Of a stretch of 11,199 nt of DNA, positions 1 through 6,481 are shown piece by piece. The translations under genes were made by a program, and so were the position numbers. Positions within the stretch are counted from its first letter, which is position 1. Each line of letters opens with the position of its first letter. The notes beneath the pieces are model-generated. The model had not been told where the DNA came from, searched no databases, and saw only the letters and a list, made by a program, of their open reading frames with translations. Source of the DNA: Methanolobus sp. UBA32 (GTDB lineage Archaea > Halobacteriota > Methanosarcinia > Methanosarcinales > Methanosarcinaceae); the NCBI GenBank assembly GCA_002507205.1, contig DAZF01000041.1, forward strand, positions 1 to 11,199. Reading direction: 5' to 3'.

Positions 1-3
1 CAC

Positions 4-12
4 AATATATAG
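4..12 (-). promoter_or_regulatory. Possible TATA box for a leftward gene outside the window
   Basis: On the minus strand the sequence reads CTATATATT preceded by a run of A, which resembles a purine-rich BRE followed by an archaeal TATA box. Transcription would start just beyond the left edge of the window. No coding frame running off the left edge could be recognised, so this is a weak call based only on base composition and spacing. Confidence 0.2.
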
Positions 13-74
13 TTTTTGTTAAGCTAAACTGCCGTGTTGTTTTCGAGAATAGACGTAATTCATCCACCTGTTCC

Positions 75-87
75 AGTTCGAAGAACT
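75..87. repeat. Short inverted repeat AGTTC-GAA-GAACT
   Basis: A perfect 5-bp inverted repeat with a 3-base spacer lies in the 252-bp stretch before the first gene; a further GAAC follows at 89-93. It could be a regulator site for the oxidoreductase or for a divergent gene to the left, but nothing shows a function. The rest of 1-252 holds no convincing coding frame; only peptides of 12-14 codons are open on the minus strand. Confidence 0.25.
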
Positions 88-252
88 AGAACTCCCATTA
101 AATCTTTGATTTTATGTGAGTTTGAAAACGGTGGTCTTCTTACTTCAACGTGATAAACATTTCAAAGGCTGATCTAATAATAGTGCATAGGAAAGTTATG
201 ATGCTCACATCCAAAACTGCCATACCCAAAACAGTCTCCGAGGAATGAATCA

Positions 253-1599
253 ATGGATACAGATTATGACGCTTTTGTAATAGGTACGGGAGTTGCAGGC
301 TCTTCACTTGCATACAAACTCAACAACTCCGGAATGAAAGTTGCTATAGCAGACAAAGACAGGTACGGAGGTATTTGTGCATTCCACGGATGCATTCCTA
401 AAAAAATACTAAGCGGTGCTGCTGAGATAGTAGCTGCCAGCAACAGGATGAGTGACAAAGGAGTAAAATGCAATGATCATCTTGAATGGTCTTCACTCAT
501 TGAATTTAAGGATGAACTGGTGCATTCCTTAACAGGCCCTAAAGAAAACGCGTTCAAGAATGCAGGGATAGATACCTATCACGGCAAAGTGAGTTTCCAT
601 GACAGGAATACACTTGTGATAGGAGACAAGCTCATATCTGCAAAATATATCCTTGTAACTGTTGGAGCGACATCAAGGACCATCGATATACCCGGTGCAG
701 GATTTCTTACGACCAGCGATGAGTTCCTTGACCTGAAAGCACTTCCAAAGAGGATAATTCTTGCAGGTGGTGGATATATTTCATTCGAATTTGCACACAT
801 AGCTGCCAGGGCAGGCGCAGATGTCACTATAATCCACAGAGGCAGGAATCTTCTCAAAACCTTTGATCAGGACCTTGTGAATATGCTGGCAGAAGCATCA
901 GAAAAAGCAGGTATTAAAATCCTTACTGGTCAGGAACTTCTAAGAATAGAAAAGAAGAATGATTCTCTCGAACTTATTACCCATGACAGCAAAAAACAGG
1001 AAGAGATCATACATCAATGTGATATGATAGTACACGGCCTTGGAAGAGTTCCTGCCATAGATGGACTTGAACCTGAAAAAGGAGATGTGAAAATTGAGCA
1101 TGGTGCCATTGCAGTCAATGAATATCTGCAAAGCGTATCGAATCCTTCAGTATATGCAGCAGGAGACTGCATCCTTCCCGGACCGGCACTTACCCCCACT
1201 GCAAGTCTTCAGGCAAATGTGATTGCATCCAATATACTGGAGGGAAATAAGCATACGACAGATTACACCAAAATTGCCTCTGCCGTATTTACCATACCCA
1301 CACTCGCCTCGATAGGACTTATGGAAAAGGATGCCACCTACAAACATCGAGTCATATACAATGATATGAGTAATTTCTATTCTGCCAGGAAAACAAATCT
1401 TGGATATGCTGCTTCCAAGATCATTATCGAAAAGGATACCGGTAAAATTGTTGGAGCTCATGTTATAGGCCCTAATGCCGAAGATACGATCAATCTTTTT
1501 ACCCTGGCCATAACCACAGGACTCACAGCAGAACAGGTAAGAGAAGCACTGTATGCATATCCTGCAAGCAGTTATGATGTAAAGTATATGCTCAAATGA
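253..1599 (+). CDS. FAD/NAD(P)-dependent pyridine nucleotide-disulfide oxidoreductase
   Basis: This is a 448-residue flavoprotein of the dihydrolipoamide dehydrogenase / glutathione reductase / mercuric reductase family, predicted to be cytosolic. Visible landmarks are the FAD-binding GTGVAG (residues 11-16), the redox-active disulfide CAFHGC (Cys42, Cys47), the NAD(P)-binding GGGYIS (172-177), the second FAD motif YAAGD (301-305) and a C-terminal dimerisation domain from about 340. After the second Rossmann strand there is HRGR (195-198) in place of an acidic residue, which suggests NADPH rather than NADH; that is inference from family rules. The active-site His-Glu pair normally seen as HPxxxE near the C-terminus reads YPASSY (436-441), so both residues are replaced by Tyr and the natural substrate may differ from lipoamide or glutathione. 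The ATG has GAGG about nine bases upstream. The gene is convergent with the transporter. Family is certain; substrate unknown. Confidence 0.9.
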   Translation: MDTDYDAFVIGTGVAGSSLAYKLNNSGMKVAIADKDRYGGICAFHGCIPKKILSGAAEIVAASNRMSDKGVKCNDHLEWSSLIEFKDELVHSLTGPKENAFKNAGIDTYHGKVSFHDRNTLVIGDKLISAKYILVTVGATSRTIDIPGAGFLTTSDEFLDLKALPKRIILAGGGYISFEFAHIAARAGADVTIIHRGRNLLKTFDQDLVNMLAEASEKAGIKILTGQELLRIEKKNDSLELITHDSKKQEEIIHQCDMIVHGLGRVPAIDGLEPEKGDVKIEHGAIAVNEYLQSVSNPSVYAAGDCILPGPALTPTASLQANVIASNILEGNKHTTDYTKIASAVFTIPTLASIGLMEKDATYKHRVIYNDMSNFYSARKTNLGYAASKIIIEKDTGKIVGAHVIGPNAEDTINLFTLAITTGLTAEQVREALYAYPASSYDVKYMLK

Positions 1600-1605
1600 T
1601 CTCAT

Positions 1606-1616
1606 CTTTGTTTTTG
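1606..1616 (+). terminator. T-rich terminator after the oxidoreductase gene
   Basis: CTTTGTTTTTG follows the stop codon of the oxidoreductase by six bases, inside the 22-bp gap to the convergent transporter gene. Archaeal RNA polymerase terminates at oligo-T stretches without needing a hairpin, so this is a plausible terminator for the rightward transcript. Confidence 0.45.
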
Positions 1617-1621
1617 CAAAT

Positions 1622-2920
1622 TCATTCAGTTGAAACATCAAAGGAACGAAGACGCAGAGAGAGTGCAAACACAAGATAAATAATAAGTGCGGATACGATG
1701 AAGGCGTTTCTTCCCATAAGTTCATAGATAAATCCGCCACCAATGAGTCCCAGAATACTGGCGATACTTACAAAACTGCCAGAGACTCCCTGAACAAGAC
1801 CTTGATTATCTTTTCCTGCAAGCTTTGATAACATAGACTGTATTGAAGGCCACATGAAACCGTTGCCAACTGCAAAAAGTATGGCTGCCACATATGTAAG
1901 TAATGTACTGCCAAAAGCCAGAAGCAAAAAGTTGCTTCCAAGTATCAGACTACCTGAGATTATAAGGAATGGATCGGAGTATCTTTTGGAAACATATGTA
2001 AGCACAGGACCTTCAACTATGACAAGCATGATACTCAGGAAAGAAAAATAGAAACCCAGCTCTGCAATGCTCCACTGAAGGTCATTCGCTGCGTGTACAG
2101 GAAAAGCCGTATAGAATGTATTGAATCCAAGGAAGATGAGGAAGTATATCAGGAACATGTAAGGTATGTGCTTCAATTCCAGCACATCCCTGAACTTTTG
2201 CTTTTGTATTGGTGTGGTATCAGCACAACCACCTGGTTTATCAGAAGTTATTGATAACTCCGAAGGAAACTTGTCCTTTGGGACACACCTGCGTGATTCA
2301 GGAACATAGAGAGCTATCAATATAGTACCTGCCAGTGATATTAAAATAGCTGCAAGTACCGGGAGAGCTTCACCATATATTGTCACACTGAGAATACCGG
2401 CAAGTGCAGGCCCTACTATGAAACCAAGGTTTGTGGATACGGACATTTTGCCGAAATTCTTACTCCTATCCTTATCCTCGGTAATATCGGCAATGTAGGC
2501 ATTTGAAACGGAAACGTTACCCCCGGTAAGTCCGTCAAATCCCCTTGCAATGAAAAGAAGGACGAGTGGAACCGTTATTAAGAAACTTCCCAATATCCCT
2601 GAACTCACAGGCATCAGCACAGTTACCGGCACAAAGAGAGCAATGAAGAAAATTATCCATGACAGGAGAGTACCTGCCTGGCTTAGAAAAAGAACCTTCT
2701 TTCTGCCGTAGATATCCGACCATCGTCCCAAAAGTGGAGAACCTATCAACTGGAAAATTGGATACATTGAGGACATGATACCGTATATCAGTGCATTGCC
2801 ACCGAACCTTGCAACAAGAAAAATAAGGAAAGGAAGAACTAAACTAAGCCCCATTGTACCGATAAAATTCACAAGAAGAAGAGGATAGATCGATATCTCT
2901 TTTGTTCCTTTGTCAACCAT
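1622..2920 (-). CDS. Major facilitator superfamily efflux transporter (TetA/DHA1-like)
   Basis: The 432-residue protein is almost entirely hydrophobic segments and fits a 12-helix MFS exporter in the cytoplasmic membrane. The loop between helices 2 and 3 carries the MFS signature GRWSDIYGRKK (residues 65-75), and the helix 4-5 region has ARGFDGLTGGN (125-135) followed by the AYIADIT segment (141-147), typical of the proton-driven TetA-like DHA1 group. A longer hydrophilic linker at about 208-250 separates the two six-helix halves. By family it would expel a drug or metabolite in exchange for protons; the substrate cannot be read from sequence. The start was taken at the ATG ending at 2920: no good ribosome binding site precedes it, but a TATA-like box about 30 bp upstream predicts an essentially leaderless mRNA. 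It is divergent from alaX and convergent with the oxidoreductase. Confidence 0.88.
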   Translation of the reverse strand: MVDKGTKEISIYPLLLVNFIGTMGLSLVLPFLIFLVARFGGNALIYGIMSSMYPIFQLIGSPLLGRWSDIYGRKKVLFLSQAGTLLSWIIFFIALFVPVTVLMPVSSGILGSFLITVPLVLLFIARGFDGLTGGNVSVSNAYIADITEDKDRSKNFGKMSVSTNLGFIVGPALAGILSVTIYGEALPVLAAILISLAGTILIALYVPESRRCVPKDKFPSELSITSDKPGGCADTTPIQKQKFRDVLELKHIPYMFLIYFLIFLGFNTFYTAFPVHAANDLQWSIAELGFYFSFLSIMLVIVEGPVLTYVSKRYSDPFLIISGSLILGSNFLLLAFGSTLLTYVAAILFAVGNGFMWPSIQSMLSKLAGKDNQGLVQGVSGSFVSIASILGLIGGGFIYELMGRNAFIVSALIIYLVFALSLRLRSFDVSTE

Positions 2921-2945
2921 TTTCTCAATAATTTTAGGGTGCAGC

Positions 2946-2954
2946 TAATATATG
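2946..2954 (-). promoter_or_regulatory. TATA box of the MFS transporter gene
   Basis: The minus strand reads CATATATTA here, with an A-rich CAAAAACAT BRE-like element just upstream. The usual 25-28 bp distance from the TATA centre puts the transcription start at about 2922-2925, only a few bases before the ATG at 2920. This agrees with the absence of a Shine-Dalgarno sequence and suggests a leaderless transcript. Confidence 0.45.
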
Positions 2955-2981
2955 ATGTTTTTGTGACACAGGAATATGCAA

Positions 2982-2990
2982 AAAATTAAT
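2982..2990 (+). promoter_or_regulatory. TATA-like box of the alaX gene
   Basis: AAAATTAAT lies about 30 bp before the alaX ATG at 3017, predicting a start site near 3013. The only purine-rich candidate for ribosome binding, AAAGG at 2996-3000, is 16 bases from the ATG, too far to act normally. A leaderless or nearly leaderless mRNA fits better, as for the divergent transporter. Confidence 0.35.
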
Positions 2991-3016
2991 CATGAAAAGG
3001 ACCTTTACCTGTATCT

Positions 3017-3730
3017 ATGAAAGAACTGTACCTTACTGACTGCTACATGAAAGAATTCGATGCAACTGTTGAGAGCGTTAAGGACGACAAATTTGTGGTG
3101 CTTGACAATACGGCATTCTACCCAAATTCCGGTGGCCAGCCCCATGACACAGGAATGTTAGTAAGAGAGGATGGAACTGAGTTCCCGGTGAGCTATGTTG
3201 CAAAATTCGAGAGTAACATCAGCCATGAAGTCACGACATCAGGATTGAAAGCAGGAGATAAAGTAAAGGGAATCATTGACTGGGACAGAAGGTACCTGTT
3301 CATGCAATACCACACAGCATGTCACATATTAAGTGCCATAATCCATAATGATACGGGAGCAAAGATATCAGGGAACCAGCTTGGGGAAGACAAGACACGT
3401 GTGGATTTCAATCTGGAGGATTTTGACCGGGACCAGATAAAATCCTATGAAGGCAAGGTCAATGAGATAATAGACCGCAAGATACCGGTGAGTATTGATA
3501 TTATGCCAAGGGAAGAAGCGTTCAAGATCCCTTCTGTGATCAAACTTAAGGATGCATTCCCTCCTGAAATAGAGGATATAAGGGTTATCAGCATTCCAGA
3601 TGTCGATACACAGGCCTGTGGCGGAACCCATATTGCCAACACCGGAGACATACCCCATATTGAGATCATAAAAGCAGAGAACAAGGGAAAGAACAACAGG
3701 AGAGTATATTTCAAATTCAGGGAAAACTAA
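3017..3730 (+). CDS. alaX: Alanyl-tRNA editing protein AlaX (AlaX-M type)
   Basis: This 237-residue protein resembles the editing domain of alanyl-tRNA synthetase as a free-standing enzyme. Such proteins hydrolyse Ser-tRNA(Ala), and in some cases Gly-tRNA(Ala), in trans in the cytosol. An N-terminal beta-barrel domain contains FYPNSGGQPHDTG (residues 34-46), the glycine-rich motif found in the medium-length AlaX-M group. The zinc site is complete: HTACH (His99, His103) and CGGTH (Cys201, His205). There is no aminoacylation domain, and the length is within the range of AlaX-M and well below AlaRS or the longer AlaX-L, which has an added C-terminal domain. The ATG at 3017 starts directly at the conserved N-terminus. 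The gene stands alone, converging on the kinase gene with a 16-bp gap. Assignment is confident; serine over glycine specificity is inferred from the family. Confidence 0.92.
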   Translation: MKELYLTDCYMKEFDATVESVKDDKFVVLDNTAFYPNSGGQPHDTGMLVREDGTEFPVSYVAKFESNISHEVTTSGLKAGDKVKGIIDWDRRYLFMQYHTACHILSAIIHNDTGAKISGNQLGEDKTRVDFNLEDFDRDQIKSYEGKVNEIIDRKIPVSIDIMPREEAFKIPSVIKLKDAFPPEIEDIRVISIPDVDTQACGGTHIANTGDIPHIEIIKAENKGKNNRRVYFKFREN

Positions 3731-3748
3731 GGGAATTTAATTTTTCCT
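3730..3748. terminator. Short hairpin between convergent alaX and kinase genes
   Basis: AGGGAA (3730-3735) can pair with TTTCCT (3743-3748), with one G-T pair and a seven-base loop. It covers the whole gap between the two convergent stop codons. The plus strand adds a run of five T (3741-3745). It may end transcription from both sides, but the stem is weak and archaeal termination depends more on the T-run. Confidence 0.35.
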
Positions 3749-6131
3749 AATCGTGAATATCAGAATTATACAGAGGAATGGAAACATGGACAACTGTGCC
3801 AACTCCTTCCTCACTTTCAACTTCAATTGTTCCGGAATGCAGTTCCACTATGTTTTTCGCAAGATAGAGGCCCAGTCCGTTTCCCCCGTGCATACGGGTG
3901 GCTGAACCATCCACCTGATAGAAACGGTCAAATATTCTGTCCATGCAAATTTTGGGAATACCCGTCCCATGATCACTAATGTCCACATAAATGCTAGTAT
4001 CATCTTCATTAATAGAAACAGATACTACGGAGCCCCTGGAAGAGAATTTTATCGCATTGTCCAGAAGATAGACAAAAAGATATTTAAGAAATTCGCAGTT
4101 ACCATATACCAGATTCATATCAAATGAATAATCTGTGTTTAACTGGATCTTCTTATCCTCTATTCTCGTAGAGAGGGTGCTTATAGCATTGTCAAGCACG
4201 TCCTTGAGATGAATGGGTGACAATACATGGTATTTTTCAAAATAAAGGGAGTTCATGTTGAGCAGGGATTCTATTAACTGCTCCAGGCGTTCTGAATTCG
4301 AAACAACTATTTTCATACATTGTCTTTGTTTTTCATCAAGCTCACCAAGGAGACCGTCGTAAATAGCCTCACTATACCCCTTAATAGAGATAAGAGGTGT
4401 TTTGAGCTCATGGGTGATATTAGCTACAAATTCATCTTTCATCCGGTCAAGGGATTTGAGCTCTTCATAGGCTTTCCGTGTTTCATCCACAAGACGGATG
4501 TTCTCTACAGCTATGCCAACCTGATGACCCACATTGCCGAGTATGTCAAGGTCAGTGTTTGAGATATTGGTCCCATGACCCGGGAACAACAATACAATAC
4601 CAACAAGATCCTCTCTGGAAATAACAGGAATGAAAACAAGCCTTCCGACATTTTCATTCATGACGATCTTTTTCAAGCTACCTGAAATATTAGTTAATTC
4701 GTCTGTATCCCAGGTGTTTTTTATATCAGGCACTATCCGGAACAGAGGATCATCGAAGCTGATACAGTTTATTTCATTTTTCAGTTCATCTTTGATCCCA
4801 TTTGACGAGCAAATCCTGAAATTTTTGTCGTGAGAAGAGAAAAGGCAAACTATGCCCGAATTACAGCCTGCATAAGAAAGTATTTCCATAAGAATATCAT
4901 CCAGAAAATCCTGCATTTCCAGCGAACTTGCAGCAATCAGAGCCGTAGACTGTAGTATGAGAAGGTTGCGATTCTTTCTTTGAAGGTCTTCTTCGACAAG
5001 TGATAGGTCAGTGATATCCTGGGTGGTTCCCTGAAAAAGCACCTGTCTACCTTCACTATCCCAGGTTACTTCACCAAGGGAATGAAGAATGCAAGCTGAG
5101 CCGTTCTTCTTTATTACCCTGGTTTTTACATCAAATTTATACCCGGGTATTGAAAGCGCTTTGTCCACACATGAATGGAATAAACTCCGGTCATTGGGAT
5201 GTATGAGGCCGGGATAGATTTCCTTGTTAATTGGTATTTCGTCTGGTAAAAATCCCATGATACGATACATTTCCTCTGACCAGAAATGTTTTTTAGTACG
5301 CAGATCAATCTCCCAGCTTCCCGTGTGGGATATTTCCTGTGCCCTTGCAAGCCTTTCTTTGTGTTTTAGAACCGATTCTTCAGCTTTCTTTCTTTCTATG
5401 CTGTCTACAAAGATGTCGCCAACTACCCTCATCAATTTAATGTAATTTGCTGACCAGACTTTTTTCTTGCTGAAGGAATCAAATCCCATAAAACCAAGCA
5501 ACCGACCATTGGATTGAAGTGGAATGGAAAGTACAGATGTGATACCTGCTTTTTGCAAAGCATCTTTTTCTTTAATTGCTTCAGATGGCAATTTTGATAC
5601 ATCTGATATGTGGACTATCTCGGGATTTTGTAGCTTTTCCATCCACCATGGAAAATGCCTGGCAGAGACATAATGTATATTAGTATCATCTACATGCTCT
5701 GCATTCCACTTGTAGATAGTATCATTTTCGCCCCGGTAATTAGAAAAAAGTATTAAATAGCTACGATCAGCATCTGAGAATTCAGCTATCTTTTTAAGAG
5801 AAAGACGTATACCCTCATCGATATGATATGATTTTTTCCCAATGAAATTAGAGGAGATCTCTGCAACAATATTCTCAAATTTTAACTGAGAAAGTAGTTC
5901 ACTCTCTGCACATTCGCACTTTTGCGCCATTTTAGAAACGGTCATGCCAAATAAAAGGAAAGTGATGGCAACAAATGACCTGAAATAGAGGTGGTGAATA
6001 AATTCCTTTTCTGCTATATAAGCTGGTAATACGTTTGCAGTAAATAATAGTTCCACCAGATAAGCATCGGCTAGCAAGAATACAAGACAAAATGATATTG
6101 ACAACAATAATATTTTTACGTCTTTTTTCAT
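3747..6131 (-). CDS. Membrane-anchored GAF-PAS-GAF sensor histidine kinase
   Basis: A 794-residue sensor kinase. Numbering from a TTG two codons upstream (add 2 to the ATG numbering): two membrane segments at about 8-32 and 51-69 with a short external loop; GAF domain about 90-245; coiled linker 247-268; PAS fold about 270-378 (W275, W286, then HPND at 313-316); second GAF about 395-548; linker; HisKA with phospho-acceptor His576 in THELKTP; HATPase domain with N box LLDNAIKF (Asn694), G1 box DHGTGIP (722-728), F box around FDRFY (736-740) and G2 box GGNGLGL (751-757). All catalytic boxes are intact, so it should autophosphorylate. No receiver domain is fused and no response regulator gene is adjacent, so the partner is unknown. 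The second GAF is cysteine-rich (C425, C431, C443, C458) and C74/C76 follow the second membrane helix. ATG at 6131 was preferred because AGGG lies six bases upstream; the TTG at 6137 directly abuts that site. Confidence 0.9.
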   Translation of the reverse strand: MKKDVKILLLSISFCLVFLLADAYLVELLFTANVLPAYIAEKEFIHHLYFRSFVAITFLLFGMTVSKMAQKCECAESELLSQLKFENIVAEISSNFIGKKSYHIDEGIRLSLKKIAEFSDADRSYLILFSNYRGENDTIYKWNAEHVDDTNIHYVSARHFPWWMEKLQNPEIVHISDVSKLPSEAIKEKDALQKAGITSVLSIPLQSNGRLLGFMGFDSFSKKKVWSANYIKLMRVVGDIFVDSIERKKAEESVLKHKERLARAQEISHTGSWEIDLRTKKHFWSEEMYRIMGFLPDEIPINKEIYPGLIHPNDRSLFHSCVDKALSIPGYKFDVKTRVIKKNGSACILHSLGEVTWDSEGRQVLFQGTTQDITDLSLVEEDLQRKNRNLLILQSTALIAASSLEMQDFLDDILMEILSYAGCNSGIVCLFSSHDKNFRICSSNGIKDELKNEINCISFDDPLFRIVPDIKNTWDTDELTNISGSLKKIVMNENVGRLVFIPVISREDLVGIVLLFPGHGTNISNTDLDILGNVGHQVGIAVENIRLVDETRKAYEELKSLDRMKDEFVANITHELKTPLISIKGYSEAIYDGLLGELDEKQRQCMKIVVSNSERLEQLIESLLNMNSLYFEKYHVLSPIHLKDVLDNAISTLSTRIEDKKIQLNTDYSFDMNLVYGNCEFLKYLFVYLLDNAIKFSSRGSVVSVSINEDDTSIYVDISDHGTGIPKICMDRIFDRFYQVDGSATRMHGGNGLGLYLAKNIVELHSGTIEVESEEGVGTVVHVSIPLYNSDIHD

Positions 6132-6160
6132 ATCCAACCCTGCTATGAAAAGAAAACATC

Positions 6161-6185
6161 ATTTTGGCATTTTAAATGCCAGAAT
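6161..6185. promoter_or_regulatory. 25-base palindrome in the kinase leader, operator candidate
   Basis: TGGCATTTTAAATGCCA (6165-6181) is a perfect 17-base dyad around a central T, and after one mismatched pair it continues with ATT / AAT on the outside (6161-6185). It lies about 30 bp upstream of the kinase ATG, where transcription starting from the TATA-like box at 6199-6206 is expected to begin. The position suits a repressor operator or autoregulatory site. The binding protein is not known. Confidence 0.45.
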
Positions 6186-6198
6186 TTGTTTTTACTGC

Positions 6199-6206
6199 TA
6201 TTTAAA
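6199..6206 (-). promoter_or_regulatory. TATA box for the kinase gene
   Basis: The minus strand reads TTTAAATA, close to the archaeal TATA consensus. A start about 27 bp downstream would be near 6175, inside the palindrome and leaving a leader of about 44 nt. ATTTATAAAT at 6221-6230 is an alternative with a leader some 20 nt longer. Confidence 0.35.
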
Positions 6207-6380
6207 GCTAATATAGAGGCATTTATAAATATGTTCCTATTTATTCCTGTAAAAAGCCAAAATAAATTTGGACTTAAATTCAGTGATAGTATGTATTTAA
6301 GACGGTAAAGAGACAAGTATATGTAAAATGGCGCATTTTCAAAATAGATTAAAATAGCTTGAAAAGAACTAGGGAAGCAC

Positions 6381-6419
6381 AGGACTATATGTGGAAAAAG
6401 ATATAATTCCATTAGTCCT
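6381..6419 (+). promoter_or_regulatory. serA promoter enclosed in a long dyad
   Basis: AAAAAG followed by ATATAATT (6395-6408) forms a BRE plus TATA box, predicting transcription from about 6432 and a 50-nt leader before serA. The box is enclosed by nested inverted repeats: AGGACTA (6381-6387) with TAGTCCT (6413-6419), both perfect, and inside them TGGAA (6392-6396) with TTCCA (6407-6411). Such symmetry around a TATA box suggests a repressor that competes with TBP/TFB. The effector is unknown; serine or another amino acid would be a natural guess given the gene. Confidence 0.5.
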
Positions 6420-6481
6420 TAAACCTATAGAATCAAAATACGCAATTATCTATATTGCATTTATCTGCGGAGACATACAAA

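Larger units (their letters stand above)
6132..6481. other. 350-bp AT-rich divergent intergenic region
   Basis: This gap separates the kinase (leftward) and serA (rightward) genes. It contains no convincing gene. It does hold three inverted repeats: the near-perfect 25-base palindrome at 6161-6185, the CCAAA-ATAAA-TTTGG repeat at 6257-6271, and the long dyad at 6381-6419 on the serA promoter. It also has several TATA-like elements, including ATTTATAAAT at 6221-6230, which is palindromic and could act in either direction. Elsewhere (about 6272-6380) only AT-rich sequence is seen. Confidence 0.6.

Noticed and set aside
62..104. Tiny minus-strand peptides (12-14 codons) near the left edge
   Set aside because: Too short, with no ribosome binding site at a sensible distance and no family resemblance; chance frames are expected.
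1147..1743. Minus-strand open frame of 198 codons across the oxidoreductase end
   Set aside because: It overlaps both the oxidoreductase and the transporter gene, is rich in Cys and Ile and has no recognisable domain.
6455..6481. Upstream TTG start for serA adding nine residues
   Set aside because: The GGAG ribosome binding site lies downstream of the TTG and at correct distance from the ATG at 6482, which also gives the family N-terminus.
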